From contig JAVTVJ010000945.1 in assembly GCA_034509425.1 (NCBI GenBank), positions 124,001 through 188,000 of the forward strand: a stretch of DNA of 64,000 nucleotides, read 5' to 3'. Shown here piece by piece: positions 34,137-46,603 of this stretch. This DNA comes from Eopsaltria australis (lineage: Eukaryota; Chordata; Aves; Passeriformes; Petroicidae). The notes below the pieces were generated by a model that made no database searches, had not been told where the DNA came from, and worked only from the letters and a program-made list of their open reading frames with translations. The stretch's first letter is position 1; each line of letters opens with the position of its first letter. The position numbers and the translations under genes were made by a program.

Positions 34137-37100
34137 AAAAGCTTAAGTATTGACCTTAGGCTACACAACCAAGACAAATTTTAAAAGAAAATAAAGTATG
34201 CTAAATTTCCTCATTAGTTACAAACTTAAAAAAAATCTCAGGAACAAGTGTCTTCATGCAAACATCAGTAATACATTCACAGGGGAAAAAAAAAGCATTA
34301 CAAGCAGAGAAATTTTTCAGATAATGAACTATGCTTAGTTGCTTAGTGAGAAGTAGCAAACAATGAAGTCCAATTCAGAAATAGTACACATTAGGTTAAA
34401 ACAGCAGTATTTTGTTTCAGTATAAACTCAAATTCTTTTGTCCAGCACCTGAAACTAATGATATCCTTAGAATTTCTGTGTAGAAGTGGCAAAATTCTTT
34501 ACTTTATGACATCGTTATTTTTCGAAGGACTTTTCTTCCAAAAGTTTACACCACTGTGCCAGTTACTTCAGCTGAGCTGACACAATGAATTTAAAATGGT
34601 CTAATACTTCTGACTTACCAAGAGATTAGCACATGATTAACTAAAGTGAAAGGATTATTATTACTGCTGTTAAAAGACATTAACACTTTTGGTAACTCAT
34701 TCTATGGATGCTACATACACTTTCCACATCAAGAAAGCAGAATGAATACAAAGATTTCTTAATTTTAGTTACCCACAAATTATCTTGCTGTTAAATAACA
34801 GAATCTTCTCTAATTTGCTTTTTTGAACCTTAAATCTTGGCCCTTATTTCCCTAAGGTTTATACAAACTGATTAAAAGATGTAATATGGGCTACAGAAAC
34901 AGTCAAACAATTGCAGCATTCAGTCTCTTCCTTAACAAACAACCTCAGCGCATGCATGCACACATGCACACACAAACCCACACAGAGGTGTTATGGTGAC
35001 CAATGAGGTTCATGTCTGAAGCAGAGTGCAGCATTAATACACTTAGCAAGACAGAGCTATATTCATTGAAGCTTGACACCAACTCTGTGGAGAAGGGTTG
35101 TATTTGCAGGAGCATAGGGAGGGGAGAAAAGAGAGAAAACACCAGGAGGGAAAAGGATTCAGGGGACAGCTGAAGTGTGAAGTGATCCAGCAGTTTTTTG
35201 ACTTAGACTTCACTTTGGGAATGCAACAAAACAACAGCTACAAACTTAACCCCTTGACACTGGGAAGACAGTCAGTCTCAATGCTAAGTACCTGTGCACT
35301 GAAATTCAGACTCCAATTCAACAGGTTAATGGGTAGGAAGCTTCTAGCTTCTTCCTTTCCTGCCAAAAGTGGCATGTTCTTGTGGCTATATGTGTTTCAT
35401 GTCTAAATGCTCTTCTACAGATATTAATCTGTCACTGCACTTCTCCATTCTCTTTTTAAATTCAAGATTAATTTTATTATGCTAACGTATGCACAGGTTA
35501 AAAAAACATATACATGATGTGGAAAGAATACAAGAAAAGATGAAGTGAATGAAAGCATACATTTTTCACAAACTTCATACTGTGTTTCAAGTCAATTACA
35601 TAAAGGTCATAATTAATGATTAACAGCAAGTTCTAAGAAATCATATATAAGAAAGAAAGTTTTCTTATTAATATCATAACAGAAGAACACGAAATAAAAT
35701 GGCATTCCTTAGCTTTAAAATTGTTATATTTCAGGTTTTGTGCAAATCAACATGACAGGGAGAGGAAAGACAGTGATGTACCTCAATTTTTTAGACTTCT
35801 TTAATTTTCATTTCAGGTCACAGATAAACACTGCTTGTCAGGGTGAGTACAAGGGTAAAAAGATATGACACACTTTTTTCTGTGCATAAAAAGCTGCCTT
35901 TGTCCCTGCAAGATTATTTAAGTGCAAATGCAGGTAACAAAAACTGAAGTTACAAGGTGAGATAAAAATTACAAGATGGGGAAATTCTGCTTTGACTCCA
36001 CAGCATTATCTGGTTCCCCCTGTTGTCATAAAGCCAGGGAAAAAAAGCACTTCCAGAAAGCTCACCAAAGATCAAACTGTGTCTGGTGACAGCAGTGTCC
36101 AAGCTATAAGTAATGTTCAAAGGATTCAACAATGCCTGTGACTGATCATTCTCTTTCCCTTGCCATCACCTGCTGATTTTGTCCAGGTGTTTTATGGCTA
36201 TCTCGAGGCTCTGGAGAACAGACAGAAAGAAGACTTTGCCAATTTCTTTTGTCTGGGATTGTGAATTCCTTACACAGATGGTGGACAGCCACGGGCTGGC
36301 CAACTCCATGCACAATTGCCTTTACCCTCAGAAAGAAAGCATGAGAGCAATATTATCTACTCCCGAAGTATTGTCTGTAACATGTCTGTGGTTAAGGAAT
36401 AGGACAAGTTTCCTTTTCTTAAGGAAAAAAGAATCACACAATCACTCTTACACTAAAACAGTATCAGAAGGGAGGAAAAAAAAGGATAGCAAAAAAATAA
36501 ATAAATAAACTAAGACTTTGGCTTGTATTAGTAAACTAAGCATTCCAAAGCAATTGAAGAGGTTTGTCTAATAAGATAATCTTGTGTTAACATGGTTTTG
36601 TAGTATGTTTACAGTCTCTCAAGTATTCCAAACAAATCCTGCTAAATCTTACTCACTAAGCAAACTGATACATTTCTGGCAGCAATTTTTAAAGATGGGT
36701 ACCAGACACCAGCCTCTTCATCCTTCTTCTCTTACTCTGTTTGCTTACAAAAAAGCCCATTACCTATGCAAATTACTGTTAAATGTGCAGTTACTTAATT
36801 GTGTAAGCATCTATTTAGATATGTACTTTTCTCCTGCAATGATGCAAGTGCAATCTTAAAACCAGTTCTTTAAAGTAAAACAGCTACACTCCTATTTTGA
36901 CCTCTGAAAGTCTGACTACATACCAAGGAATGAAGTGTATGTAACAAAATATTTGTACAACACTTAGGCACGTGAAGAAGCAAATTTTACAGAAAAATGT
37001 GTGACTACTTCCAGGTCTCAACAGTGGAAGGGCTTGGAAAACAGTTTTTTTATATGCATTTATATGACAAAGAAGTCAGCTACAAAACTTGTATGACAAA

Positions 37101-38483
37101 TATATTATGGACAGCCTCTGTCTTCTCATACTCTTAGAAAAATATGTTATGTATGCAATGTATACTTACTTAGGAAGTTTCAAAATATGTACCAGAAAAT
37201 AAGTAGATACCTAAGACTCAAATTATGGTCAGACTTCAGGAACCTCCAAGCTATACCTATCCCATATGCCCTTTCACCTTTGCTTATAGGTGATGTGAAT
37301 GAACTCTGAACTCTGCAGAAGGATGTAAGGAAATGCACTCTTCTTAAACCTGCAAGACACAGACTCGTCTCCCACTCTCCATCACCCCATCTTCCTGCCT
37401 AGGCATCTATGTTAACACACACATAGACAGAGCAGAGTAACGGATCTGACTTCTGCTTTGCAGATCTAAGACCACAATTATATCTTGCTTTAAATTATTT
37501 ATTTTAATGCTAAAGGGTATAACTTTTCTTTCTTTTTTTTTTTTCCTCTGTGTGTGTGTGTGTTGTGGGTTGGGGGGGAAGTATACCCAGCAATTCTAAA
37601 ATCTAGCATATAAATGCTAGAAAGGAATGAGCAATTACATCACCCTGCCTTTCTGCTGCCAAACTGGGCTATTTCCCTAGTATTTCCTAGCCTTACACAA
37701 AACATTTCCAATAGCAATCTGCTTATATCTTAAATGCTCAGAATAACATTAACATTGAAAAAAAATCTGACTTTAAAGGGTAAATGTAATTGTTCGTAGA
37801 AAAAGGTGAACAGGTAACCTCAGAACCACAAGTCCCCTTTTTCCTACCACCACAGGTAGCAGCAGTACAGCTTCTATACACTGTTCGGTCTACCGGCATG
37901 TCACAACCCTGACCTAAGAAGGTCAATTTCACGGCTGAAAAAGTAGCTTAGCTTCCATGCCTCATTTCATCCTTCAGCCTCCTGTTGTGATTACTGACAA
38001 CTTAGCCAATGTATTTATTTATTTTTATTCCTTTTCTGTACCCAAATACAGAGATACAGGCACATAATATAATATGGTCATATCCATAAAAAGGCTGCAG
38101 TGGGTGGCCCTACACAAACATAATCCAGAAGTTTTTGTGCATATTTCTTCCACAAAGATACAGGAAAATTCTCTGTGACTTCCCATAATTGTTAAAGCAT
38201 CCAAATGGAAATATTCCCATGCCCTATACAAAAAACCTGTTAATTTTAACTTTACCCCATTGCCTCTTCCCCTTGAGATATTAATATTAACTTTACCCTC
38301 TCATCTTTCCTGAGAGATAAGAATGATCAGAAGGGTAGCCAGCCCAGAGTCTGGCAGCCAAACGAAATTAAGTGAGTTCCATGGATGAGGCTGTCTTACT
38401 GTAAACAGAAATCCTATCAACTCCAGCACCTCTGCCAAGTATTTAATCCATAAAACCCTACACAACACAGCTGTGTTTCAGGA
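34137..38483. other. Unique intronic sequence
   Basis: No gene recognised. A short (TG)n lies at 37549-37562 followed by a G run. Otherwise AT-rich intron. Confidence 0.55.
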
Positions 38484-38515
38484 GGGGGATGGGGAGGGAG
38501 GGGGAAAGGGAGGGG
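38484..38515 (+). other. G-quadruplex motif
   Basis: Six runs of three to five G separated by one to three A/T (gggggatggggagggaggggg, then gggagggg in two more runs). This fits the standard G3+N1-7 pattern on the + strand, which is the non-template side for an antisense transcript. Confidence 0.7.
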
Positions 38516-39286
38516 AGAATTGTTTATTTTAGGGCATTTTTTTGTTTGTTTCCTTTTCAGTTTTCTGAGGCAAGTATCTGCCTACTTCACACTGTCTTAA
38601 AACATTAAAAGGGCACATCAATAATGGTGATGATGATAAAGTCATACTCAAGTAAGTAATATAAAAGAAGTGACTGTGGATGAACTATTCATAGGTGAGG
38701 GAAAACTGGATCCAAGCATGGATGACCGAACTCACTTAAACTTGGTGGGATGATTGCCCAACACAAGGAATTCAACCCAGGAGAGAAAGACTAGAGAATG
38801 GAAGAAGGGAGAGAACGTGCCTACTGGGAATTGGTCTGAGAATGCCATGATGCCCTCAGATGTTAACAGCAGTCTGATGATGGCCTGGACTGAATTCAAA
38901 CTGGTGACCTAAAGCAGCAAGAATCTGTATCTAACTAGTAATCCCCTGATCCAGGGTACTTCAGTGCTTTTAATCACAAAAGAAACATTACAGACCCAGA
39001 GGAGACTTCACCGGAAGGTAGCATGCTAGATATTTTAAAAAAAATTAAAAGTTCATGAAAAAACATGCAACTTCTTCCACCAAATGTTCCTCTTTTAACT
39101 TTATAAACACCAAAATTAGGGGGAGAAACCTCAAACAAAATAACCTTTCTAATAATTCTTGATTATTTTTCCCCAGTCTTGTTGGATAGAGATTAATGGA
39201 TGAAATTTCTTAAGTTCCACTTCATGATTCAGTTTTTATTTACATCAGTAGTCCTTCAGGATTAAAAATTTAAAAGACACTTACAC
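38516..39286. other. Unique intronic sequence
   Basis: Nothing recognised. Confidence 0.5.
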
Positions 39287-39563
39287 AGAAAGAAAAGGGA
39301 GAGAGGAGGAAGGAGGAGAAGAGGAGAAAAGGAGAAGGAAGGAGAGGAGAAGGAGAAGGAGAAGGAGAAGGAGAAGGAGAAGGAGAAGGAGAAGGAGAAG
39401 GAGAAGGAGAAGGAGAAGGAGAAGGAGAAGGAGAAGGAGAAGGAGAAGGAGAAGGAGAAGGAGAAGGAGAAGGAGAAGGGAAGAGAAAAGGAAAAAGGGA
39501 GAAAGGGAAAAAAAAGAAAAAAGGAAAAAAGGAAAAAAGGAAAAAAGGAAAAAGGGAAAAAGA
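39287..39563. repeat. Purine-only array, (GGAGAA)n core
   Basis: About 277 bases of nearly pure purine on the + strand. The core at 39346-39478 is about 22 perfect GGAGAA units. It is flanked by GGAGGA-rich DNA on the left and by (AAAAAAGG)n-like units on the right (about 39510-39561). The poly-Leu minus-strand ORF (39281-39601) is an artefact of this repeat. Confidence 0.95.
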
Positions 39564-42500
39564 CTGAGTTGTCTCAGTACGTGGAATGTAATTATGTGCA
39601 TTAAATATATAACAACAGTGTTGACAACATTGTCAACTCTCAGTTTAATGGAGGGTTCACAACACAGCCTTAGTGCTTAATAACTTACTTAGGGTAAAAG
39701 TGTAACATGGAAAGTAAAGCTGGCTACTTCTCTGAAATGGCAGAATTTGCATTATTATGGTTGACAATGAAGTATCACAGCATGCAATTTTACTTGAGAA
39801 ACTAATAAGCTCCTAACTGATTAGTAAATGATGAAAGAAAGCATGATATGCTTTCTAGATACTGTAGATACTATTTACAAAATAGGACTATATAATCTTA
39901 TTGAGTAGTATGCTATGAGCATCTCAAAAACCTTAGGAAATTATGTGTCCAAGGTTAAATGCTTTCAAGAGCAGATTTTTTTTTAAATTCTAAATTCACC
40001 ATCTTTGCCACGTTAGTCTCCTTCTTTAGTGAGATTATCTATGTATCATAACTACAATCATCTATCAACAGCAGGGTGACTTAATGCAAGGTGAGTTTTT
40101 AAAAACTTCTTTTTGCATGAGTAAGAAACATTATTTTTCAATGACAGAAACACTAGGCCTTTCTATGGACTCTATGCCAACATTTTTGGTTTTAATTTAA
40201 TTTCATTTGGGTTTCACCAGTAAAGAGGAAGAAAGCCTTGAGATGGTAACATTCATTTTATTTCCCCTCTATTCATTGACTTAAAAAAAAAAAAAAAAAA
40301 AGATAAAAGGGTATTCTAAAAGATTTGGTCAAAAATAGTTCCTTAAGGGCAGGTATTTCTTTATGTCATCTTTCAGCCTGGAAAAAGAATTTTATCTACA
40401 ACTTTAGACACTGAAAAAAATCGGGATTTGTAGTTCAAATGTTACTGATACAATCTGAATCACAGTGTACTACAGACACCTTAACTACAGCTTTTCAAAT
40501 GGTGCTGCTGCTGAAATAAAACATCTCATTCTTTATTTTTTACTGAGAGGATGCTTCAATCACTAAAGTATTCTTGCCCTCTGTATGCTTGGGAGTGGTC
40601 TGTCCATAAGTTATTAATAAACCATGGTAAGGTGCAGCAGCAGACCAGCTATTCATATTAATGAATGTCTCATGAATATTCAGCTACATGTTGACGCTTA
40701 CCTCAGAGGACCAAGGGAACCAAAATCTGGGCCCCTATGCTTGCAGTTAAACCTCCTCATACTGTAATTTATTTTGAATAATAACAACTAAATTTGTAAC
40801 ACTGTTGTTCCTCTAAGGGTGTGAATGGGGGATTGCTATCAGCTTTATTAAAAAAAAAAAAACAAAACCCCCACAACAATGAAAACATATAGTAGTTTTA
40901 AGTCTTTATTTTAACTAGACTATATCACTTATAATTTAACATTCACTCAGATTTTGTGCTAAAATAGTAGTTGATACTGATGACTACATCATGTCCTGAA
41001 AGTAAGTCCGTTTGGTAGTTATATTCCCTTTCTAGTCAAACATGATACAGCATGGATGGCCAACTGCTTGTGTGTTATAAACACACATGAATGTATCAAA
41101 ACACTCTGACTTCTGTTTTCCCTCCTACTCAATACCTTTTGCAGACTCCTCTTGGCTTTTATTTCTCATTTTTCTGTATTCTAAATTGAAATCTCTTGGC
41201 CATTAACTGTTCCAGCAACACCACACACAGAACTTCACTGATGTAGAAGCCTTCTAAGTGGGATTTATCAAGGGATTATTTGTCATTTCATTCTTTCACA
41301 ATAATTTTTTTTATTTAAAGAACTGCTCTTCCATGGCCAAGGTGTGAATGCCCACCAGATATCATTTCAGGATCAGCACACACTTTTTTAGAACTCCTTC
41401 AAGTCTGCACATCCTCTAAAAGTCAGAAAGGAGCACCTTGACATGTAATAACAGGCACCTGGGAAGCCAACAGAAGCAGTTGGAGCACATATTTTAATAA
41501 GCAGCTCTTAAAAATTCAATAAAGTGAGTAGTAATTGGGTACAGAGCCATAAATGGTCTGAGCAAATTAAGAAAAATACTTTGCTTTTTAGTGTGTTATA
41601 TGCAAAATTATTTGTAAGACTACACTAGACATGCATTTGAACAAGCAGATTCTTACATATTCAGTCAAATTATCTCAGAATATATAGAGCTTTAACTGTG
41701 CTTTTCTTTTGGATAAAATTAATGTCAGCTTTCTGTCCTTAAATCTGAGCCAATGGGGAAACAAAATACGGTTAGCCCTGAAATAGTTGCGGTAATTCAA
41801 TCCCTGCACTCTCCTTATTTTCTTGATGACAAAGAAAAACTCCCAACTGGCAAGGCCACCTGCACTGATTACTCCTCCATCCACACCCACGGACTAGGAA
41901 AATGAGCCAATGATCATTAACCTTAATTTTTTCTTACATAAACCTCAGCTTTTTTTTTTTTTCCTTTAGGTTTGCTTCTCTCAAAATTCCCTTGAGATTA
42001 AAAAGAGAAAAAAGAAAAGAGAAAAAAAATGGAGGGAAAAGTCATAACTAGGGGGGAAAAAAAATCAAGAGAACTGAAGAGAACTCAGTGATTTTTTTTC
42101 TTCTGTTTCACAGCTGGCTTATTATAACTTCAGAGCACTCAGATAAAGGGATTTTAAGGCACTATCATCTCTCTTGATAGCAACTTCATTCCCTCCTCAG
42201 TCTCTCTCTCCAAGCAATAAGGTAAATGCTAATGTGTGGGTTTTCTGTTTTTTTTTTTTTTTCAGATTTTTCATTTCTTTCCCTGGAGATATTCCTGGAT
42301 AAAGACAGTTGGCAAAAACAAAGATGGGTCTGGACAGCAGGAATGCAGGTGTGGCCCAATGTCAGGACTAAAGGGCCAAGCACAACTGGGTGGGATATTT
42401 CCAGTGTAACAACTTCAAAATACAGTAGAGAATGCATCACCCCTCCTGGTCATCCACATTTTGTTACTGCCAAATGGAATAAATTTTGGTTCAAGCTGTG

Positions 42501-42576
42501 TGGGACTAGCTCCCACTGGCATTACATCACTTTCTAATGGATAAGCCACTCAGTTGGACCATCTGAAGAATACTTT

Positions 42577-42623
<47 letters not shown>

Positions 42624-45600
42624 GTCAATAGGAAAAATTAATAAAATAATCATGCTGTAGAAATAATAGTATGTATAGCACAAATGTATGTACTGAAAAC
42701 AGATACCCTGTTATCTTGTAAAGTAGCTGGACAAATCTAACTAGATCTTAATCAACATTTTCAAAGGAATTACACATCTGTGAAATTAAGAACTTATCAA
42801 TTCAGTGAAGTACACTTGGCTGTATCCCCTGTTGAAGTTACATTTTTCCTGCAAATAATTTAAAAATCTTTATACAGCTAAATAAAAGTAAAACCTAAAA
42901 GGTTTTAATTTCTTTTTTCATTAGGATTATTTAACTATAAAGCAAATAAATGTTCAAAGAACATAACAAAAGTGTGATTGTATTACCTTCAAATACATTA
43001 CAACAAGCTGTTTGTCGCCTACCAAATACATATAGCAGGGCTTCTTTGGAGATCAGGAGGCAGACAGTAACTTTGATCACGCAGACATTCCTCATTATTT
43101 CAGACCTCAAATCAAGTAGCAACAGTCAGGGGAAGAAAGGGGTGAGAGACATGGGGCTGCTGGGGAGGAGAAGGGAAGCAGACTACAATTTTGTCCTGGA
43201 TTCAGCATCCTAATTTAAGCAAAAACAGGCTGTTGGCGTCTCTGTGCTTCCCTGTAGCCCCCTCCCCTTCCCCATGCTTTCCTGCCTCCTGGTTCACTAA
43301 AAATGACAAGCACATTTCTAGGCTCTGCTTTTTTATCAAGCTGACAAAGGTCAACAATACTAGCCAGAAGAGTGTTGAAGTATTCAGTGCCACAGGTCAT
43401 CCTAATAGATACTGGAGGGACTCATTGCAACACCACTGTAAGCCAAGACAGCACGATTTTTAAGAGGCAGCACTTTGTACATTCACAGTCTGGTTAATTT
43501 AATACAACACTGGCCTCTTGTTTGCAAAATAGCATTGGCAGGTTTCAGAGGTGGTATCTTTCTGTGGGTGACAGTAAGGTGACTGAATTCAGGCATGTTA
43601 ACAGATGCACCTTTTTATGCTCTGTTAAACCATGTCACAGACTACAGCCCCTAAGTGCATTTCTTTATTTATGCTGCAGCCAGCAGAGCTAATTATCAGA
43701 GACAGAACTGGTTCTAGTTCTATAAAGTCCAGTGGTTGTATATGCCTATAAAGAGACTGGGAGGAAAAATGGCATGGGGGGGAGTGGGAAAGTGTGAAAG
43801 CACTTTCTAAAACACATGGAATTGAAGTCTTCATGTAATTGGTGCTACAAAGGTGGGGGGGGAACTGTATTAACAGCTTGATGATACAACAATGTTTGTT
43901 TCAAATGAACTGTGTTTCTTGCAAGCATCTTTTTTTTTTCTCCTTTCATCAGTTATGTTTAGCTTCAAACAGCTATAAAATAAACATCAGTACAAAAACC
44001 CACTCCAGCACTCAAAAATAGTGGAAGATGCTACCTCAGGAAAAAAAAAAAAAGTAAATAAAAGCGCTTATTACATTTCACCTACAATTCTGGTCTGTTT
44101 TATTATTTGTGGGCACAGCAACACTGACTTACAGCTCTCCTTTCACCAAATATTTCAATACACCAAGCATTTGCCACAAGCCTTTACACCACAGTTGTAT
44201 TTTATCAGTAGAAGCAGCTACCTACTTTCAAAAAAATATAGAATTCTTAGCCTGTTTGGCTGCATTTTTTTACTAAATGAGTGGTTTTTGCTTGCATTAC
44301 TTCATCCTGTACTACAATTTTCATTAAAAAAGATCCATGGAAAAGATGGGAAAAAGAATTTGATGGTGACAATTCTTTTTTCTCTCTCACACATGACTAA
44401 GTGACCTTAATGAAAAAATTAAATCATTTGTCATATGAGCAACAGTTTTGTTGTTTGGCTTTTTTGGTTCAGGGGTTTTTTTTTTATTATTATTATTTTT
44501 ATTTTTTTTTATTACAGCATACAATTTAGCTAATAACTGGTTGGGGCCAATCTTTAACAAGTCACATATTTCCATTGTCCCTTCACCCCCTGCTTATGCT
44601 TTTACCACATCCTAACAAAAACATGACCAGAACTGGTGAAAAACATACGGTTCCAACTAATGAATCACATACTTTCCCGCAAGTGCAGTAAGTACTACCA
44701 GCTGTGACAGTCTTGCTTTGGCAGTGGAACCAGTGCAGAACAAGGCCGACACATCTGAAACCAGCTGTACTGAAAAACCACAAGCAATTTAAGTCCGTCT
44801 GCCTTCTCAGGGGCTTCTTTGTCTCTGTCTATGTCTCTGCTCTGTCCCTAAAACTTGCCAGCCATGTTGTTTTGACAGAGTTCAGAGTTTCAGAAGTTTC
44901 AAGGGGAGGAAAAAAATCCGCTGATTCAGGAAACTGCGTTTCAAGAAAATGATAAGGAGGTCTTTGTCAAACCAGCCCAAGTCAGGAAATTTAAAGAGAC
45001 AGAGTATGCATCTACCCGTCTGCTCTGCTTGTACGACAGCTTAAAGCACAGAAAAAGACACGTGTATACTTAAAACACACAATGTCCATAAATTTGTATT
45101 TGTACTTAAAAGCACAGAATTCTCTGCATAAATGTAGAGGGATATGGGGAAGAATGCTGCTTAAGATCTTGAGATTTTATCTGATTAAATCTGGGAAGGT
45201 CACGAAACTCACAAATTACTTCATTAATCTCTAATTGCATACATCACCCCAACAGGAAAACCAGTAAAAGCTATACCCCACCACACTGCCTTATGCGCTG
45301 TAAATGCCACATACTTTACTGAATACTTTCCATCAGTGTTTCAGAGATTTTTACAAGTTTTGAAGGGGACAATTTTTTGATTCTTCTATGCCAAAGCTCA
45401 AGTAAGAAAATTAACATAAATCAACTCTACCTTGACTGAGAGAGATTGAAGAAAAAATTAATCAACTTTAAAAAAAAACCATAATTGGCTTAGAGTAGCT
45501 TTCCTTTACATAAGAAGTAGAAATGCTGTGAAATTCAAGTCTGGTGTTCCCAGTCCGCTCAGGATTAAAAGCAAGTATTGAACATCACATTGGGAAGCTT

Positions 45601-46434
45601 TTTTCTCCCCTATCACTTTCAACAAAAACCCAATTCATGTTTCCATCCCTGCAGAAATGTAAGGAATAAATCCTAATAATCTTTAAAATTTCAAGTGCCT
45701 TGTCGAGGACTTGGTATGTCTTTAATTTGCAGCTCACATAGGTATGCATTTTATAGAGTATCCATACAGCAAAGGGTGAAATTTTTACAGGAATGTATTT
45801 TACATTAACGACAACATTTTCAGAATTTTTGAAAAAAATTAGTTTAAGAAATTGTCTCATGATGGATTTTTGAGAATACTGCAATCACACATCTATCCCA
45901 GGATTTTCCAGCAGAGACATCTCCCCGTTAATACATATTGGGTAGCATGTAAAAAAGGCCAAAACCCACAGCAGAGTATCTGCCTGCGATGACTTGTTTT
46001 TGTACAGAGCCTACATGTGCGCACAAGCACTGTGAACATGTTTAGCAGCTTTCAGGCTTTTGCTTCACACTGGGTATGGTTGCATTTCCCCCAAGCAGTA
46101 AAGCCATTCTGTGAGCTATTCAGAGACTCCCTATGAAGAGCAAACAACACCTCAATGCAGTATGACATTATATATTTTGTATTCAAATACTTTGTAGGAA
46201 AATGATTTTAAGTATAGTTTAACATACAAATACATGTGATCTCTCCCTACGCAATGTACCTGTGATGTCATGCTGACATACCAAGAGTAATGCATGCACT
46301 GCAAATTTAATTCTACAGACATACTTCAGTAATCAGGGAGGTAAACAACTGAAAAGAATTTCAACTCACAGTACTTAGAAGTGATGAAAAATTATTCAAG
46401 TCAGCTTTGACATACCAAACAGCTTCATGATTTC
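39564..46434. other. Unique intronic sequence
   Basis: No gene recognised. Contains A19 at 40283-40301, the (TA)n at 42580-42620, a T/A-rich tract around 44478-44513 and a candidate conserved block at 40560-40860. Open frames up to 127 codons are unsupported. Confidence 0.55.
42580..42620. repeat. (TA)20 microsatellite
   Basis: Twenty perfect TA units, preceded by ttttaca and followed by catgtc; prone to cruciform extrusion and length change. Confidence 0.9.
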
Positions 46435-46603
46435 AAGAACTGTTCGGACTGTTCATTCCTAGATGAGCCACGTACTCAACAAGGAAGCATGAACTTACTC
46501 CATTTTTAGAGGGTAAACAAATCCCCTTCATGGCATTTGTATTCATCCCTTTCTGATACATGTATATCAGCTTGTGAATCTATTTGTAGTCAAGTTTCCA
46601 AAT
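46435..46603 (+). repeat. 169-bp duplicated unit, copy 2
   Basis: Matches 20709-20877 with three transitions (about 1.8%) and no gap. The octamer ATACCAAA occurs at 46412-46419, 15 bases left of the unit, and again at 46602-46609 overlapping its end. This may be a target duplication with about 15 extra bases (46420-46434) on the left that copy 1 lacks. Confidence 0.9.

Noticed and set aside
39281..39601. 106-codon minus-strand ORF with poly-leucine
   Set aside because: Pure product of the GGAGAA repeat.
44021..44404. 127-codon + strand ORF
   Set aside because: Low-complexity AT-rich sequence; residues match no known family and the start follows a poly(A)-like run.
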